DNA of 64,000 nt, taken from NCBI GenBank assembly GCA_015231825.1, contig JADGAV010000002.1:247030-311029 (forward strand). Direction: 5' to 3'. This stretch comes from SAR324 cluster bacterium (GTDB taxonomy: Bacteria; SAR324; NAC60-12). The notes beneath the pieces are model-generated. The model saw only the letters and a list, made by a program, of their open reading frames with translations, made no database searches and was not told the DNA's origin. The stretch's first letter is position 1. Each line of letters opens with the position of its first letter. Positions 26,954-36,006 of the stretch are shown here, in pieces. The translations under genes were made by a program, and so were the position numbers.

Positions 26954-27391
26954 TTAATTTGAAAACAAAGCCTCTGCCTTGCTTTTAATATTTCCAATGA
27001 AGACTTGAAAATTGTTTGAAATTTCCTGAACTTCGACCATTTCTCCTTCATGAAAAAAAGGGTGGTCTTGCAAATCTACTCCGATTTGATCGGTAACTTT
27101 ACTGAAGAATAGCTTTTCTTTTTCAGTAAACTCGTTGTCGACACTGGCCATCACCAGGAGGATATCCACCAAAAGTAATTTTTCTTCTCGGGTTTGCAAT
27201 TTTTTTAATGCAACCGGAATCGGAGTATTTTGTTGGAAAAAATGTTTCAAACGTTCCACATCGACTCCCAAAACTTCTACCAAATTTTTAAACGCTTTCT
27301 GTTCATCCGGGTGGTATTCTCCGTCGACGCTGGCAAGACATCGGGCAAGATAAAGAATATTGAACAGGTTTTCTTCTGCAGAGTCATGCAT
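26954..27391 (-). CDS. TerB-like domain protein
   Basis: 145 aa, all helical. Two similar halves each carry an acidic loop: LARCLASVDGEYHPDE and LLVMASVDNEFTEKEKLFF, the metal-binding-type motif of TerB/TerB-like domains. It is probably cytoplasmic (no signal peptide). TerB proteins occur in stress and membrane-associated complexes, but the role here is unknown. It sits 26 nt downstream of a dual-receiver gene and 238 bp before the phosphatase gene, so it may belong to this signalling module. Confidence 0.72.
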   Translation of the reverse strand: MHDSAEENLFNILYLARCLASVDGEYHPDEQKAFKNLVEVLGVDVERLKHFFQQNTPIPVALKKLQTREEKLLLVDILLVMASVDNEFTEKEKLFFSKVTDQIGVDLQDHPFFHEGEMVEVQEISNNFQVFIGNIKSKAEALFSN

Positions 27392-27417
27392 GGTTTCTCC
27401 AAATTCGCGTTATCATT

Positions 27418-28401
27418 TCATTCAGGTCTTTTCCAAAGACCGCCGAGGCCGTTGGCATGGTTTTGGTGAAATTCCTGCCGCGATGAAGAAGAAATCCATG
27501 TCTTCGAACTGGGTGCCAAAATTCCTTTCTCTGTTCCTGTTTTTGCCAGCTTCTCCAGCGATCCTTCCAGGTACGAGGCGCTCGAAGCTTCTTTCATGGT
27601 GTCTGCCATCTTTACAAAATCCCTGATTTTCTGGATAAATACTTCTTCATCTCTGATTTCATCTTTCACCAAATAGCCAATCACTCCTTCAAGATTTCTT
27701 GCCCTTGCAATGGTTTTTTCATCATCTCTGGCCGACAGGAATATTATAGGAAATGGTTTTCCGACAATGAATAAAACCTGGCTCATGGTCAATCCGTCCA
27801 TTTCCGGCATTTCAATATCTGAAATGATCAAATCCGGTTTGACCAAAAGTGCTTTCATGATTGCCTGCAGTCCGTTTTCTGCATTGTACAACTCGTAGTC
27901 ACGAACCGAATCCAATGTCGAAAGACTGAACTGTCTCATCAAACGTTGGTCATCAACGATCAGAATGCGTTTGCGGTTGGACTCTCCCATGATATCCGCC
28001 CACTCCCGTTGCCTGAATTGATAATCAGGATCATGATAACTCCATTCAAATTTTTCAACGCCTTGCGTGATCGTCTGTTTGAGCTTTTCCTGGATTTCGG
28101 TATTTAATAAAAATCCGATCGTATTTTTAAAATTGAACGCCCGTGCTTTGTTCTGATCGGATTCGGAGGTGAAAATGCAGGGGATCCTGATTTTGAAGGC
28201 TTCCAGAATTTTTACGATCCCCAAACCGTTCAGATGTTCCAGTTCCAGTTTCAAAATCACTAAGTCCGGGTGAAAACGGAGTATTTTTCGGATCCCTTCA
28301 ATGCCGTCTTTTGCTTCCAGAATCTTGTAGTTTAAGGATTGCAGGACTTCCAGTGTTGACCTGCTTTGCTGAATAACAATGATCTTCCTAATTTCTCTCA
28401 T
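27418..28401 (-). CDS. Dual-receiver protein with a dead first receiver
   Basis: 327 aa from ATG at 28401 (AAGGAGCATTTC upstream); a longer frame to 28575 would overlap the neighbour by 152 nt. Two receiver folds, residues about 4-120 and 145-265, then a Ser/Lys-rich tail. In receiver 1 the acidic pair is QQ (Q11-Q12) and the phospho-Asp position is Lys51 (LVILKLEL), so it cannot be phosphorylated normally. Receiver 2 is canonical (LIVDDQR, D195 in LIISDIEMPEMDG). There is no DNA-binding or enzymatic output. It is a paralogue of the adjacent 28424-29371 gene, sharing the linker pattern QRE...RKRIL. Confidence 0.85.
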   Translation of the reverse strand: MREIRKIIVIQQSRSTLEVLQSLNYKILEAKDGIEGIRKILRFHPDLVILKLELEHLNGLGIVKILEAFKIRIPCIFTSESDQNKARAFNFKNTIGFLLNTEIQEKLKQTITQGVEKFEWSYHDPDYQFRQREWADIMGESNRKRILIVDDQRLMRQFSLSTLDSVRDYELYNAENGLQAIMKALLVKPDLIISDIEMPEMDGLTMSQVLFIVGKPFPIIFLSARDDEKTIARARNLEGVIGYLVKDEIRDEEVFIQKIRDFVKMADTMKEASSASYLEGSLEKLAKTGTEKGILAPSSKTWISSSSRQEFHQNHANGLGGLWKRPE

Positions 28402-28423
28402 GAAATGCTCCTTGCACCAAATA

Positions 28424-29371
28424 TCAACGACGTATTTGAGAAAGCTGACGTTTTTTTTCCGGATTGTATTGGGTTTTGAAAACACCGCCTGATTTTTCTC
28501 CCGATGATTTGAGCTTTTCCATATCGATCTTTTGATAATTTTGTTCCAACGCCTCTTTTTGCTCGGGAGAAACATCCATCAACTCGATCACGCGTTTTTG
28601 AAACAACATGCCGTCTTTCAAAATTTCGTGTTTGATAAGAAATCCCCGGACACCATCCAGTTTCATGGCCCGTTCCACGGTCTGGACATCGCTTTTGCTG
28701 GTGACAAAGGCGATTGGGAATGGGTGGCCCATGATATAAAGAGTTTGCGCCATCGTGATTCCATCCATTCCGGGCATTTCAATGTCAGTGAGTATCAAAT
28801 CCGGTTGTATCATGGTGGCTTTAAAAATTCCCTCTTTTCCATCCGGTGCATGGAACAATTCAAACAAACCGGTTTGATCCAGATGTTCGAGAATTACGCT
28901 CATCATCATTCGGGAGTCTTCCAATACCAGGATTTTTTTCCTTTCCGATAAGCTGAGCAGATCAAGTGCTTCTCTTTGTTTTAGCGTGTAGGTCAAGTCT
29001 TTGTATTCCCAGGGTTCGATTTTCAAAGCATCAGAGACCATTCCCAAAAGATCTGTCTGGAGCTTTGTCTTGGAACAATAGTTGACGATGGTCGGGAAAC
29101 GATTTGGGGATTCTTCTATTTCAGTTTTGGATGAGATAAAGATAATTGGAATTTTTAGTTCCAGCATATTCAGAATACGAGCGGTGTAAAATCCGTTGAG
29201 GTGCGGCATTTCAACATCCATTGTGATCACATCAGGATGATGGCGCAGTGCTTTGCGGACTCCGTCAATTCCGTTAACCGCATGGAAGAATTCAACATCC
29301 AATGGCTTCAAAAGAGTTTCGACTCCTTTGCGAATGATTTCACTGTCATCAACAATCAGAACTTTTTGCAT
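28424..29371 (-). CDS. Dual-receiver response regulator without output domain
   Basis: 315 aa. Receiver 1 (about 1-120) has D8-D9 and D52 (VITMDVEMPHLNG); the usual Lys-Pro is replaced by SKTKL. Receiver 2 (about 145-265) has LVLEDSR and D196 (LILTDIEMPGMDG). The linker EPWEYKDLTYTLKQREAL joins them, and a charged helix of about 45 residues ends the protein. It arose from the same ancestor as the next gene downstream, 22 nt away. With no output domain it must act by protein contact; the phosphatase and TerB-like protein in the same gene group are candidate partners. Confidence 0.87.
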   Translation of the reverse strand: MQKVLIVDDSEIIRKGVETLLKPLDVEFFHAVNGIDGVRKALRHHPDVITMDVEMPHLNGFYTARILNMLELKIPIIFISSKTEIEESPNRFPTIVNYCSKTKLQTDLLGMVSDALKIEPWEYKDLTYTLKQREALDLLSLSERKKILVLEDSRMMMSVILEHLDQTGLFELFHAPDGKEGIFKATMIQPDLILTDIEMPGMDGITMAQTLYIMGHPFPIAFVTSKSDVQTVERAMKLDGVRGFLIKHEILKDGMLFQKRVIELMDVSPEQKEALEQNYQKIDMEKLKSSGEKSGGVFKTQYNPEKKRQLSQIRR

Positions 29372-30013
29372 ATCACATCCGGTTTTTTTGCAGATGGTAA
29401 ATTCGTCTACAAATTATGAATATTTGCAATATCTCAATCAATGAAAGGCGCTCTTAGGTTTTCATTCCGGTGTGGTGTGCTTTCCACTTGATCCCGGGGT
29501 CGCCATTTTTATCAGGGTATTGGTGAAACTGGCAACAACTTTTTTTAAATTGAATAGCATGGGAACCCTTCATTGCCACGCTACCGTGAACATACGATAG
29601 CAGGATGCTTGCGCACCGAATTCGAAAAATCTGATTCTGCAATTCAAGTGATTCGATTCAGCACTGTGAAAATCGCTGGGTTCCACGGGAGTTTCCTCTT
29701 TTTTTGAACTGCATCCTAAGTTTTAAATAAATGGAAATCAACCCCTTTTTTCCTAAAGACCTTGTCCTTCCCGCAGAGCCTGGAGAGCTTTTCTTTAGCT
29801 TCGCTCCTGCTTTGCTGTTTGACCTCGCGCTTTGAGATGTGCGATTCCGTTTCCCGCACACGCTGAGTTGAATTTTGTTTAAAAAGATTGTTATTTTCAA
29901 TCAAAAGGAATATAAAATATGGTTTTCTTACCTGATTATGGAGAGGAGATGTGTTTGAGGGAGTGGCGTCTTTCTTTCTCGCACGAAGACTGATTCCTAT
30001 CAATAAAGAAAAT
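29372..30013. other. Gene-free region between dual-receiver gene and tRNA-Met
   Basis: 642 bp. One minus-strand frame, 29454-29642, contains a protein-like stretch (QFHQYPDKNGDPGIKWK) with an acidic loop resembling a calcium-binding DxNxD, but has no ribosome site or known family. It may be a small gene or a remnant. Other frames look random. Confidence 0.35.
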
Positions 30014-30090
30014 GGCAGGGTAGCTCAGTTGGTGAGAGCGCAGGATTCATAACCCTGAGGCCGGGAGTTCAAATCTCCCCCCTGCTACCA
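30014..30090 (+). tRNA. tRNA-Met (CAU), elongator type
   Basis: 77 nt with encoded CCA. Acceptor GGCAGGG/CCCTGCT, D arm GCTCAGTTGGTGAGAGC, anticodon loop TTCATAA (CAT), T arm GGGAGTTCAAATCTCCC. Position 1 pairs normally and the anticodon stem lacks the three G-C pairs of initiators, so it is an elongator. tRNA-Ile with a lysidine-modified CAU cannot be excluded. Confidence 0.9.
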
Positions 30091-30750
30091 GATTTGCCAA
30101 TATCTCTTTGCTGATAATTCTCTTCATGAATTCACTATTTCTTCAGAACCTCCAAAAATTTTCCACCTTCCTGAATGCTGAAAGGCATTTTTATCGCTGA
30201 ATTCTTGATAATTAATATTGTGTCCCCTGATAAATAAAGGGAGAAAATCGTTTTATAGTGAGTAGGAAGTGTGATGATCTCCCTGATTTAGGATGCTTTC
30301 TTGTGTATAAATATTATGTCCCCAGTTTTACTCAAATTAAGGCGATTTCATTTATAATAGGTATTGTGTCCCCGGATTAAAAGGTGGACTGAGAGAGACT
30401 GGCGGGGAGTTTCTTCGGATCACTGGGGAGAAACGGATAATGACTCCACTCCCCAGTGAGGGTTCGAAGGGAGTCGCTGTTGTGAAGAATTTTTAAGGGA
30501 TGAGACAACAGCGTCCTTTTACTTGTTGGAGGTAGAAGAACTACTAGAAAAAGAGATGGAAAAAATAGCAATTCTCTGTACTCACTGGATTCGAGGATAC
30601 TCTTTGAATACGTCTCTGTCTATCCGCAAAACTACGTAGAAATAGCATTTTTTCACATTTTTTTGAGGAATTTTTAATAAGTGAGCGGAGCCAGAATCAG
30701 TGTTGAGCCGGAGTCAGATTTGAAAAAAGAACTATTTGCCCGTTCAATGC
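30091..30750. other. Gene-free region with three short repeats
   Basis: 660 bp downstream of tRNA-Met. No ORF is supported. It carries three copies of TATTRTGTCCCC (listed separately), suggesting a decayed repeat-element insertion site. Confidence 0.5.
30212..30380 (+). repeat. Three TATTRTGTCCCC direct repeats
   Basis: Copies at about 30215-30226 (TATTGTGTCCCC), 30312-30323 (TATTATGTCCCC) and 30362-30373 (TATTGTGTCCCC), spaced 97 and 50 bp. All are on the same strand and each is embedded in A/T-rich flanks. They share the TGTCCCC core with the 27-bp repeat family at 181-246 and 13356-13382 but differ upstream of it. Confidence 0.65.
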
Positions 30751-31194
30751 CTATTTGTCATTGGGAAAAGGCGAATTTTCATTCTGTTTGTTGGATCTTT
30801 CCGGGGGAGCCATGATCCAGGTGAACAGTACCAAACTTCCAAAGATTGAATAAAGCAGTGAAAATATCCAGGGTTCCGCCCGGAAAAAGATCAATTTGTG
30901 CAGCCAGTAGGCAATGAAATCTCCAGAATAAGATTCTCCGGTTCCTTTTTTTCGAAGAACCTGCTCCAGAGTTGTCAGGGGGCATACCATGCCAAACCAG
31001 CTTTGCATTGCGACGCCAGCAATTGACAACAAGTGCAGCAGGCGGAACCGGAAATTCCGGATCCAGTTCCAGGAGCGTTTCAGTCCTAGCACCGTGAAAA
31101 ACAATCCCAGGACGACGAAGGCGATGAATGCCGTGTGAACAATCAGGACGATGTCTGCAGCAATCAGATAAAAGTTCACTTCAATGTCTTTCAA
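30751..31194 (-). CDS. DUF2784 membrane protein
   Basis: 147 aa with about four TM helices. DUF2784 hallmarks are present: ADIVLIVHTAFIAFVVLG, FRLLHLLSIAGVAMQSWFGMVCPLTTLE and FIAYWLHKLIFF. The family is an integral membrane protein of unknown function; the conserved CPLTTLE and His residues lie near the membrane. It is the last of two minus-strand genes, 82 bp after the YcaQ-like gene. Confidence 0.85.
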   Translation of the reverse strand: MKDIEVNFYLIAADIVLIVHTAFIAFVVLGLFFTVLGLKRSWNWIRNFRFRLLHLLSIAGVAMQSWFGMVCPLTTLEQVLRKKGTGESYSGDFIAYWLHKLIFFRAEPWIFSLLYSIFGSLVLFTWIMAPPERSNKQNENSPFPNDK

Positions 31195-31276
31195 AATGAT
31201 GTGATCAGGAAAGCGGACCCATGCTTCCCGGATATTGAATAAGGCCGGATGTCTGTTGGAGGGTTGCCCTGTTTCG

Positions 31277-32464
31277 CTATTCCTGCTTCCTCAGTTGCTT
31301 TCTGAGTGAAATCGGACTTGTTTTTGAGATTTCAATTTCTTTGCATTGATTGAAGATCATGAACTCATTCAGGCTTTGGTTCAAAGCAGAAATAAAATCC
31401 TCGCGCCTGGACAGGATGTCTTCCAGCACCAGATTGTTGATGATCATTCTTTGCTTTTTTCTGTCGGCCTTGATGTCTGCTCTCCCGGCAAATACATCCC
31501 CCCACAGGATAGGGAGAGAAAAATATCCAAATTTCCTTTTAGGGGCCGGGACATAACACTCGAGCTGGTAATCAAAATCAAACAGTTCCTGGATCCGCTT
31601 TCTTTGAATGACAAAATTGTCAAAGGGAGAAAGCAGGGCAATTTGTTTTTGCTTTGGCAGACGCAGGGATTGCTCCAGGGTTTCAGGGGTCGTCAAATAA
31701 AGGCCTTCTTTTTTTTCGACTCGAATTTGAATGATCTCACCTGTCTCCAGGAGCTGGCGGATCATGCTGTGAAGACCACGCTTCACCCCCGTCTGCAGAT
31801 AGCTGATCTGTGATTCAGTGATGATTCCCTGGGCCTGAATGCCCCTCCGGATTAAAAATCGTGCCAGTTCCTGTGAGGAAGGTTGGGATTGGTCCAGATC
31901 TGGAGGCAAGACGCGTTCGGGGAGGTCATAGATTTTTTGAAACCCTTTTCTCCCTTTTACCATAAGCCTGCCTTCCATGAATAACTGTTCCAAAGCCTGT
32001 TTTGCGGGTTTCCAATTCCACCATCCGGATCGGCGTGTGCGATCAGATTCAAAGTCTTTTGCCTGCAGCGGACCTTCGGTTTTGATTCGATTGAAAACCT
32101 GCTGATACAAGGGATTGCTTCTATCCAGACGTCCCGCTTTTTTATTCCTGAACGCTTCCATCCTCGGCAGGCAAAATCGAAAATCCGAAATAGGGAGATA
32201 AGACGCTGCATGAAACCAATATTCGAAAACTTTTTTTTCTTCTACTAAATCGTCGAGCATCGACGGTTGATATGCTTTGTGACGCGTCCAGAGGACATGA
32301 TGGTGAGCGCGTTCTATCACGGAAATGGTGTCAATTTGAATATAGCCGAGATGCTGAATCAGCTTTTCCGGAGAATGTGGCTTTTTCTGGGCAGGATGAA
32401 GCAGCTTTTGGGCATTCAAAATGATTTTAGATGCATTTTTTTGAGAAATAGCAGGAGACGACAT
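31277..32464 (-). CDS. YcaQ-family DNA interstrand-crosslink glycosylase
   Basis: 395 aa. A winged-helix HTH_42 protein. The catalytic Q-x-D motif of YcaQ is at Gln43-Ile-Asp45 (GYIQIDTISVIERAHHHVLW). The C-terminal signature LLSPFDNFVIQRKRIQELF, then YVPAPKRKFGYFSLPILWGD and GRADIKADR, is typical. E. coli YcaQ unhooks nitrogen-mustard crosslinks and removes bulky N7-alkylguanines; AlkZ relatives protect producers of crosslinking metabolites. No toxin-biosynthesis genes are nearby, so a general repair role is most likely. Confidence 0.85.
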   Translation of the reverse strand: MSSPAISQKNASKIILNAQKLLHPAQKKPHSPEKLIQHLGYIQIDTISVIERAHHHVLWTRHKAYQPSMLDDLVEEKKVFEYWFHAASYLPISDFRFCLPRMEAFRNKKAGRLDRSNPLYQQVFNRIKTEGPLQAKDFESDRTRRSGWWNWKPAKQALEQLFMEGRLMVKGRKGFQKIYDLPERVLPPDLDQSQPSSQELARFLIRRGIQAQGIITESQISYLQTGVKRGLHSMIRQLLETGEIIQIRVEKKEGLYLTTPETLEQSLRLPKQKQIALLSPFDNFVIQRKRIQELFDFDYQLECYVPAPKRKFGYFSLPILWGDVFAGRADIKADRKKQRMIINNLVLEDILSRREDFISALNQSLNEFMIFNQCKEIEISKTSPISLRKQLRKQE

Positions 32465-32660
32465 ATTGGGAAAGTCAACGAGGCCGGATTAGTTTTGTCT
32501 TGAACATTCCCTGGAAAAAGGGTTTTTTCAAGGCGTAATTTTGCGAGATCGAAGGTTTCACAAGTGAGTCGGGATTATAGAGAAACTGCGCAAAAAAGCG
32601 ATAGAAAAAGTAGCGGGCCTTTTCACTGCATCTCTTCCTGATTTACATGCGAATCTGTAG

Positions 32661-33428
32661 ATGACCTTTTCAATAATTCCTGAAATTGAACTTTCTGTAT
32701 TACTGATTGTCTGCCTCGCCTTTGCGCTTGGAGGATTGGTAAAAGGAATTGCCTCATTCGGCCTTCCGATGGTGACGGTTCCTATTCTTTCTGAAGCATT
32801 TTCTGTCCCCACCGCCCTCGCCCTGACCTCGATCCCGATTCTGCTCAGCAATGCTTATTTGATCGCACGAAGCGGTCTTTTTCAGGTGACAGTCCGCCGT
32901 TTGTGGCCTTTGCTGATTTGTTTGGCCATCACTCTGATTTTCAGCACGCAGCTGCTGGTCATTCTCAAATCCGATTTCTTAATGTCCGCCGTGGGCTTGA
33001 GCCTGCTTCTGTTTGTGCTCAGTCAATTCCTTAATCTTCATCCAAACATCCCTCCTCGTCACGAATGGTGGATTTCTTCATTTATTGGAATTCTTTCAGG
33101 CATTATTGGAGGGATAACCTCTTTCTTTGGGGTCGCTTCTCTTTCTTATCTCGTCGCCCTCAATCTGACTAAGGAACGGTTTATTGCTGCCGCCAGCACT
33201 CTCTTGCTGACTGGAGGGCTGGTGATGGCCGTCATGCTGGCAAAGCTCGAAGTCCTCTCTATCCGGGAAATTTCAATTTCTCTTTTTGCCTTGATCCCCT
33301 TGTTTACCGGATTATTACTCGGGCAGTTCTTGAGGGGATATATCAGTCAAAAACTCTTTCGCTATGTTGTTATGGGGATTCTGACTTTGCTCGGCATATC
33401 GATGATTGTCAAAAATATTCCTTTTTAA
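32661..33428 (+). CDS. TauE/SafE family membrane permease
   Basis: 255 aa, about eight TM helices in two similar halves. The start FALGGLVKGIASFGLPMVTVPIL is the family motif, repeated in weaker form as GILSGIIGGITSFFGVASL. Members export sulfite, sulfoacetate or other organic anions from the cytoplasm. No sulfonate-degradation genes are adjacent, so the substrate is unknown. Divergent from the YcaQ gene and convergent with the bi-domain oxidoreductase. Confidence 0.85.
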   Translation: MTFSIIPEIELSVLLIVCLAFALGGLVKGIASFGLPMVTVPILSEAFSVPTALALTSIPILLSNAYLIARSGLFQVTVRRLWPLLICLAITLIFSTQLLVILKSDFLMSAVGLSLLLFVLSQFLNLHPNIPPRHEWWISSFIGILSGIIGGITSFFGVASLSYLVALNLTKERFIAAASTLLLTGGLVMAVMLAKLEVLSIREISISLFALIPLFTGLLLGQFLRGYISQKLFRYVVMGILTLLGISMIVKNIPF

Positions 33429-33627
33429 GATTTGTACTGCCGGCAGCCCAGGGTGGCCACCTTCAATATACTGGAGAATGTGCTAAACACGGGAAGTGGA
33501 CAGAAAGGCAAAAGGAATGTCTGAGGTCGCCCATCGACCCGGCGAATAGTGGAAGCGTGCTCTGATAAAACTCCGTCCTCTCGCCGCGGGAAGCAAGCCT
33601 GATTGCAGATTGAACCAAGAGAAAGGA

Positions 33628-35814
33628 TTAATCCGGTGAACCTGGATTCGCATAGGAAATTGTAACAGGCTGACCCAGAACCAGGGACTGGCGAGCAGCG
33701 AAAATGACACGCATACCGGAAATCAATTCAGAAAAAGGAATTGGAGAAGTTCCTTTTTCAAGAAATGCCCGAACGGTTGCTTTTATTTGCCGTTCCTGAC
33801 CTTTATCTTGATTGACCGCTTTCTGCCGTTGAGCCTTTCCGTTTTTTGTGATCTGCAAAAGCCGAAAATCATCCAAAACAGCCGTCATGTTGCTGCCGTA
33901 GAGCTCCAATCGCTCTTTTGATGCCGCTTTGTCACCAATGGTATTGTAACAAAGAGTCCCGGCAGATCCATTGGCGAACGAAACAGTGACGAGCAAATTG
34001 TCCTGATCCGCAATGGTCTGGTTTTGCAGGGAAAGAGCATGCGCATAGACTTTCACAGGAGCCGAAGCAGCCAGGAATTGCATCAAATCTACAAAATGAC
34101 ACATTTCCCCAACGAGCATTCCTCCTCCCTCGTTGCTTTCGTGGAGCCAGGAAGAATTGGGAATATGCCCGCTGTTGACACGATAGATCATTTGAATCGG
34201 CAGCCTGGAGTCAAAACTCTGTTTCAATTGCTCCACCATCGGAGCGAAACGTCGATTCAAGCCGACCATCAGTCCGACGGGCTGCAGTTCATTTGCATGA
34301 AGATAGGCTTGGTTGACGGCTTCGAGCTGTTCCCCGGTGACCACCATCGGTTTTTCGACAAAGACGTGCTTTTTTGCTTCCAGGGCCTTCACCGTCATTT
34401 CAGCATGGGTGCTGTGGCGTGTTGCAATAAAAATTGAATCAACTTCTGGATGATCAATCACCGACTGAAACTCAGTACTGCAAAAGGAAAATCCGAATTT
34501 GTCAGCTTTTTGCTGGCTGTTGATGCCGGTAGCGGTCACTAATCCTTCCATACGGACTGCAGGATTGTTCTTCAAATGGGGCAGCAGATGTAAAGCAGCG
34601 TAGTTCCCGGCTCCAATGAATCCTACCCCCAGCTCATTTTTCGATGAATGCACGTTGTCGGGTTTTAGACGAAGCACGGTCTCCTGTTTTTTTCCCACAT
34701 CGTAGGAGAGAATAATACCGACAAAGGGTTCTTTGTTTTCTGAGATCATTTGATACGCGCTCATTGCTTCTTCAAAATCATATTGATGCGTGGTCAGTTC
34801 TCGTACATTCAGCTGTTTTTTTGCCATCAGTTCCAATACCGAACCCATGTTGCGCTGCTCTGTCCACCGCACATAGTCGTAGGGATAGTCAATTCCTCCT
34901 TCTTCATAAGAGGCATCATAGCGCCCTGGTCCGTAAGACATGGAGATTTTTATTTCAATCTCCTTTTTATAGTAGAGATCACGGGGAATGTTCATCCCCA
35001 CTGCACCCACTGCAACCACTTGTCCTTTGCGTCTTGTGATTTCCCCAGCCAGTTCTACTGGCTGATTGCTCTTGGTGGCTGCGGTGATTAAAGTATGGTC
35101 CACCCCTCTTCCCTGGGTGAACCGTTCTACGATTTTGTGAGGATCATCGGAAATCGCAACTCCTTCATCCATACCCAGACTTAATCCCAGCTCGATTTTT
35201 GAGGGGTTCATATCGATTCCAATCACTCGGCAGCCATTGGCCTTCATCAGCTGTACGGCAATCAGACCAATCAATCCCAAGCCGTTGACAGCGACAATAT
35301 CTCCGAGTTCCGGCCTGACCAGACGCACCCCCTGCAGTGCAATGCTGGCCACGGTCGTGTAGGCTGCATCTTCAAACGAAACCCCTGCTGGAATCAGCGC
35401 CAAGAGATTTTTAGGAACATAGTTGATCTCTGCATGGTTGGCGTAGCCTGCACCAGCCATGGCGACCCGATCTCCCACTTTCAGATCGGTTACTTCGGCA
35501 CCGACCTTCTCGATGACTCCGGCAGCGCTGTATCCAAGCGGCATCGGACGTTCCATTTTTGACATTACATTCTGAAAGGTGTTCTTCCAGCCTTCCTTTT
35601 TTGCTTTGTTCAAAACCTGTCTTACCAGATCAGGACGGGCTTGAGCTTTTCCGATCAAACTTTTTTGTGCCAGTTCTATCAGCATTTTTTCAGTACCGGC
35701 ACTGATCAAAGAAGCCGTCGTCCGCACCAATGCCCCTCCGGGCAGAAGAGCCGGAGGGGGGACAGAATTCAGGGAGAGGTTTCCCGATTTTAATGTCTGT
35801 ATAATTTGTTTCAT
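33628..35814 (-). CDS. Bi-domain oxidoreductase (MDR + Gfo/Idh/MocA fusion)
   Basis: 728 aa. The N-terminal half is a zinc-type alcohol-dehydrogenase fold (SLISAGTEKMLIELA; VNGLGLIGLIAVQLMKANG). The C-terminal half, from about residue 390, is a Gfo/Idh/MocA sugar dehydrogenase (VGFIGAGNYAALHLLPHL; HVFVEKPMVV). This fusion occurs in exopolysaccharide and lipopolysaccharide clusters and is thought to act on nucleotide-linked or free sugars; the exact reaction is not known. Here it follows asparagine synthetase and a glycosyltransferase on the same strand, supporting a glycan role. Confidence 0.87.
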   Translation of the reverse strand: MKQIIQTLKSGNLSLNSVPPPALLPGGALVRTTASLISAGTEKMLIELAQKSLIGKAQARPDLVRQVLNKAKKEGWKNTFQNVMSKMERPMPLGYSAAGVIEKVGAEVTDLKVGDRVAMAGAGYANHAEINYVPKNLLALIPAGVSFEDAAYTTVASIALQGVRLVRPELGDIVAVNGLGLIGLIAVQLMKANGCRVIGIDMNPSKIELGLSLGMDEGVAISDDPHKIVERFTQGRGVDHTLITAATKSNQPVELAGEITRRKGQVVAVGAVGMNIPRDLYYKKEIEIKISMSYGPGRYDASYEEGGIDYPYDYVRWTEQRNMGSVLELMAKKQLNVRELTTHQYDFEEAMSAYQMISENKEPFVGIILSYDVGKKQETVLRLKPDNVHSSKNELGVGFIGAGNYAALHLLPHLKNNPAVRMEGLVTATGINSQQKADKFGFSFCSTEFQSVIDHPEVDSIFIATRHSTHAEMTVKALEAKKHVFVEKPMVVTGEQLEAVNQAYLHANELQPVGLMVGLNRRFAPMVEQLKQSFDSRLPIQMIYRVNSGHIPNSSWLHESNEGGGMLVGEMCHFVDLMQFLAASAPVKVYAHALSLQNQTIADQDNLLVTVSFANGSAGTLCYNTIGDKAASKERLELYGSNMTAVLDDFRLLQITKNGKAQRQKAVNQDKGQERQIKATVRAFLEKGTSPIPFSELISGMRVIFAARQSLVLGQPVTISYANPGSPD

Positions 35815-36006
35815 AACACTTTATTTATTTTCAAGAACACACAGGTACTGACTCAATGCCGTTGCAGTCTTTATTCAGCAAAAGCGATTGCACCCGATTC
35901 GTACTGAACATCGAAAAGACAAGATCTGAAAGGCAAGATCAGAAATCGGTACTTTTTAATTTACACATCTTCGCTCTTCTGACGGTTCTGCAATCCGATT
36001 ACCGGC

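Noticed and set aside
26803-27051. 82-aa minus-strand ORF overlapping the end of the TerB-like gene
   Set aside because: It is in a different frame from TerB over the overlap and its unique part is a low-complexity Ser-rich stretch; a frameshifted extension cannot be supported.
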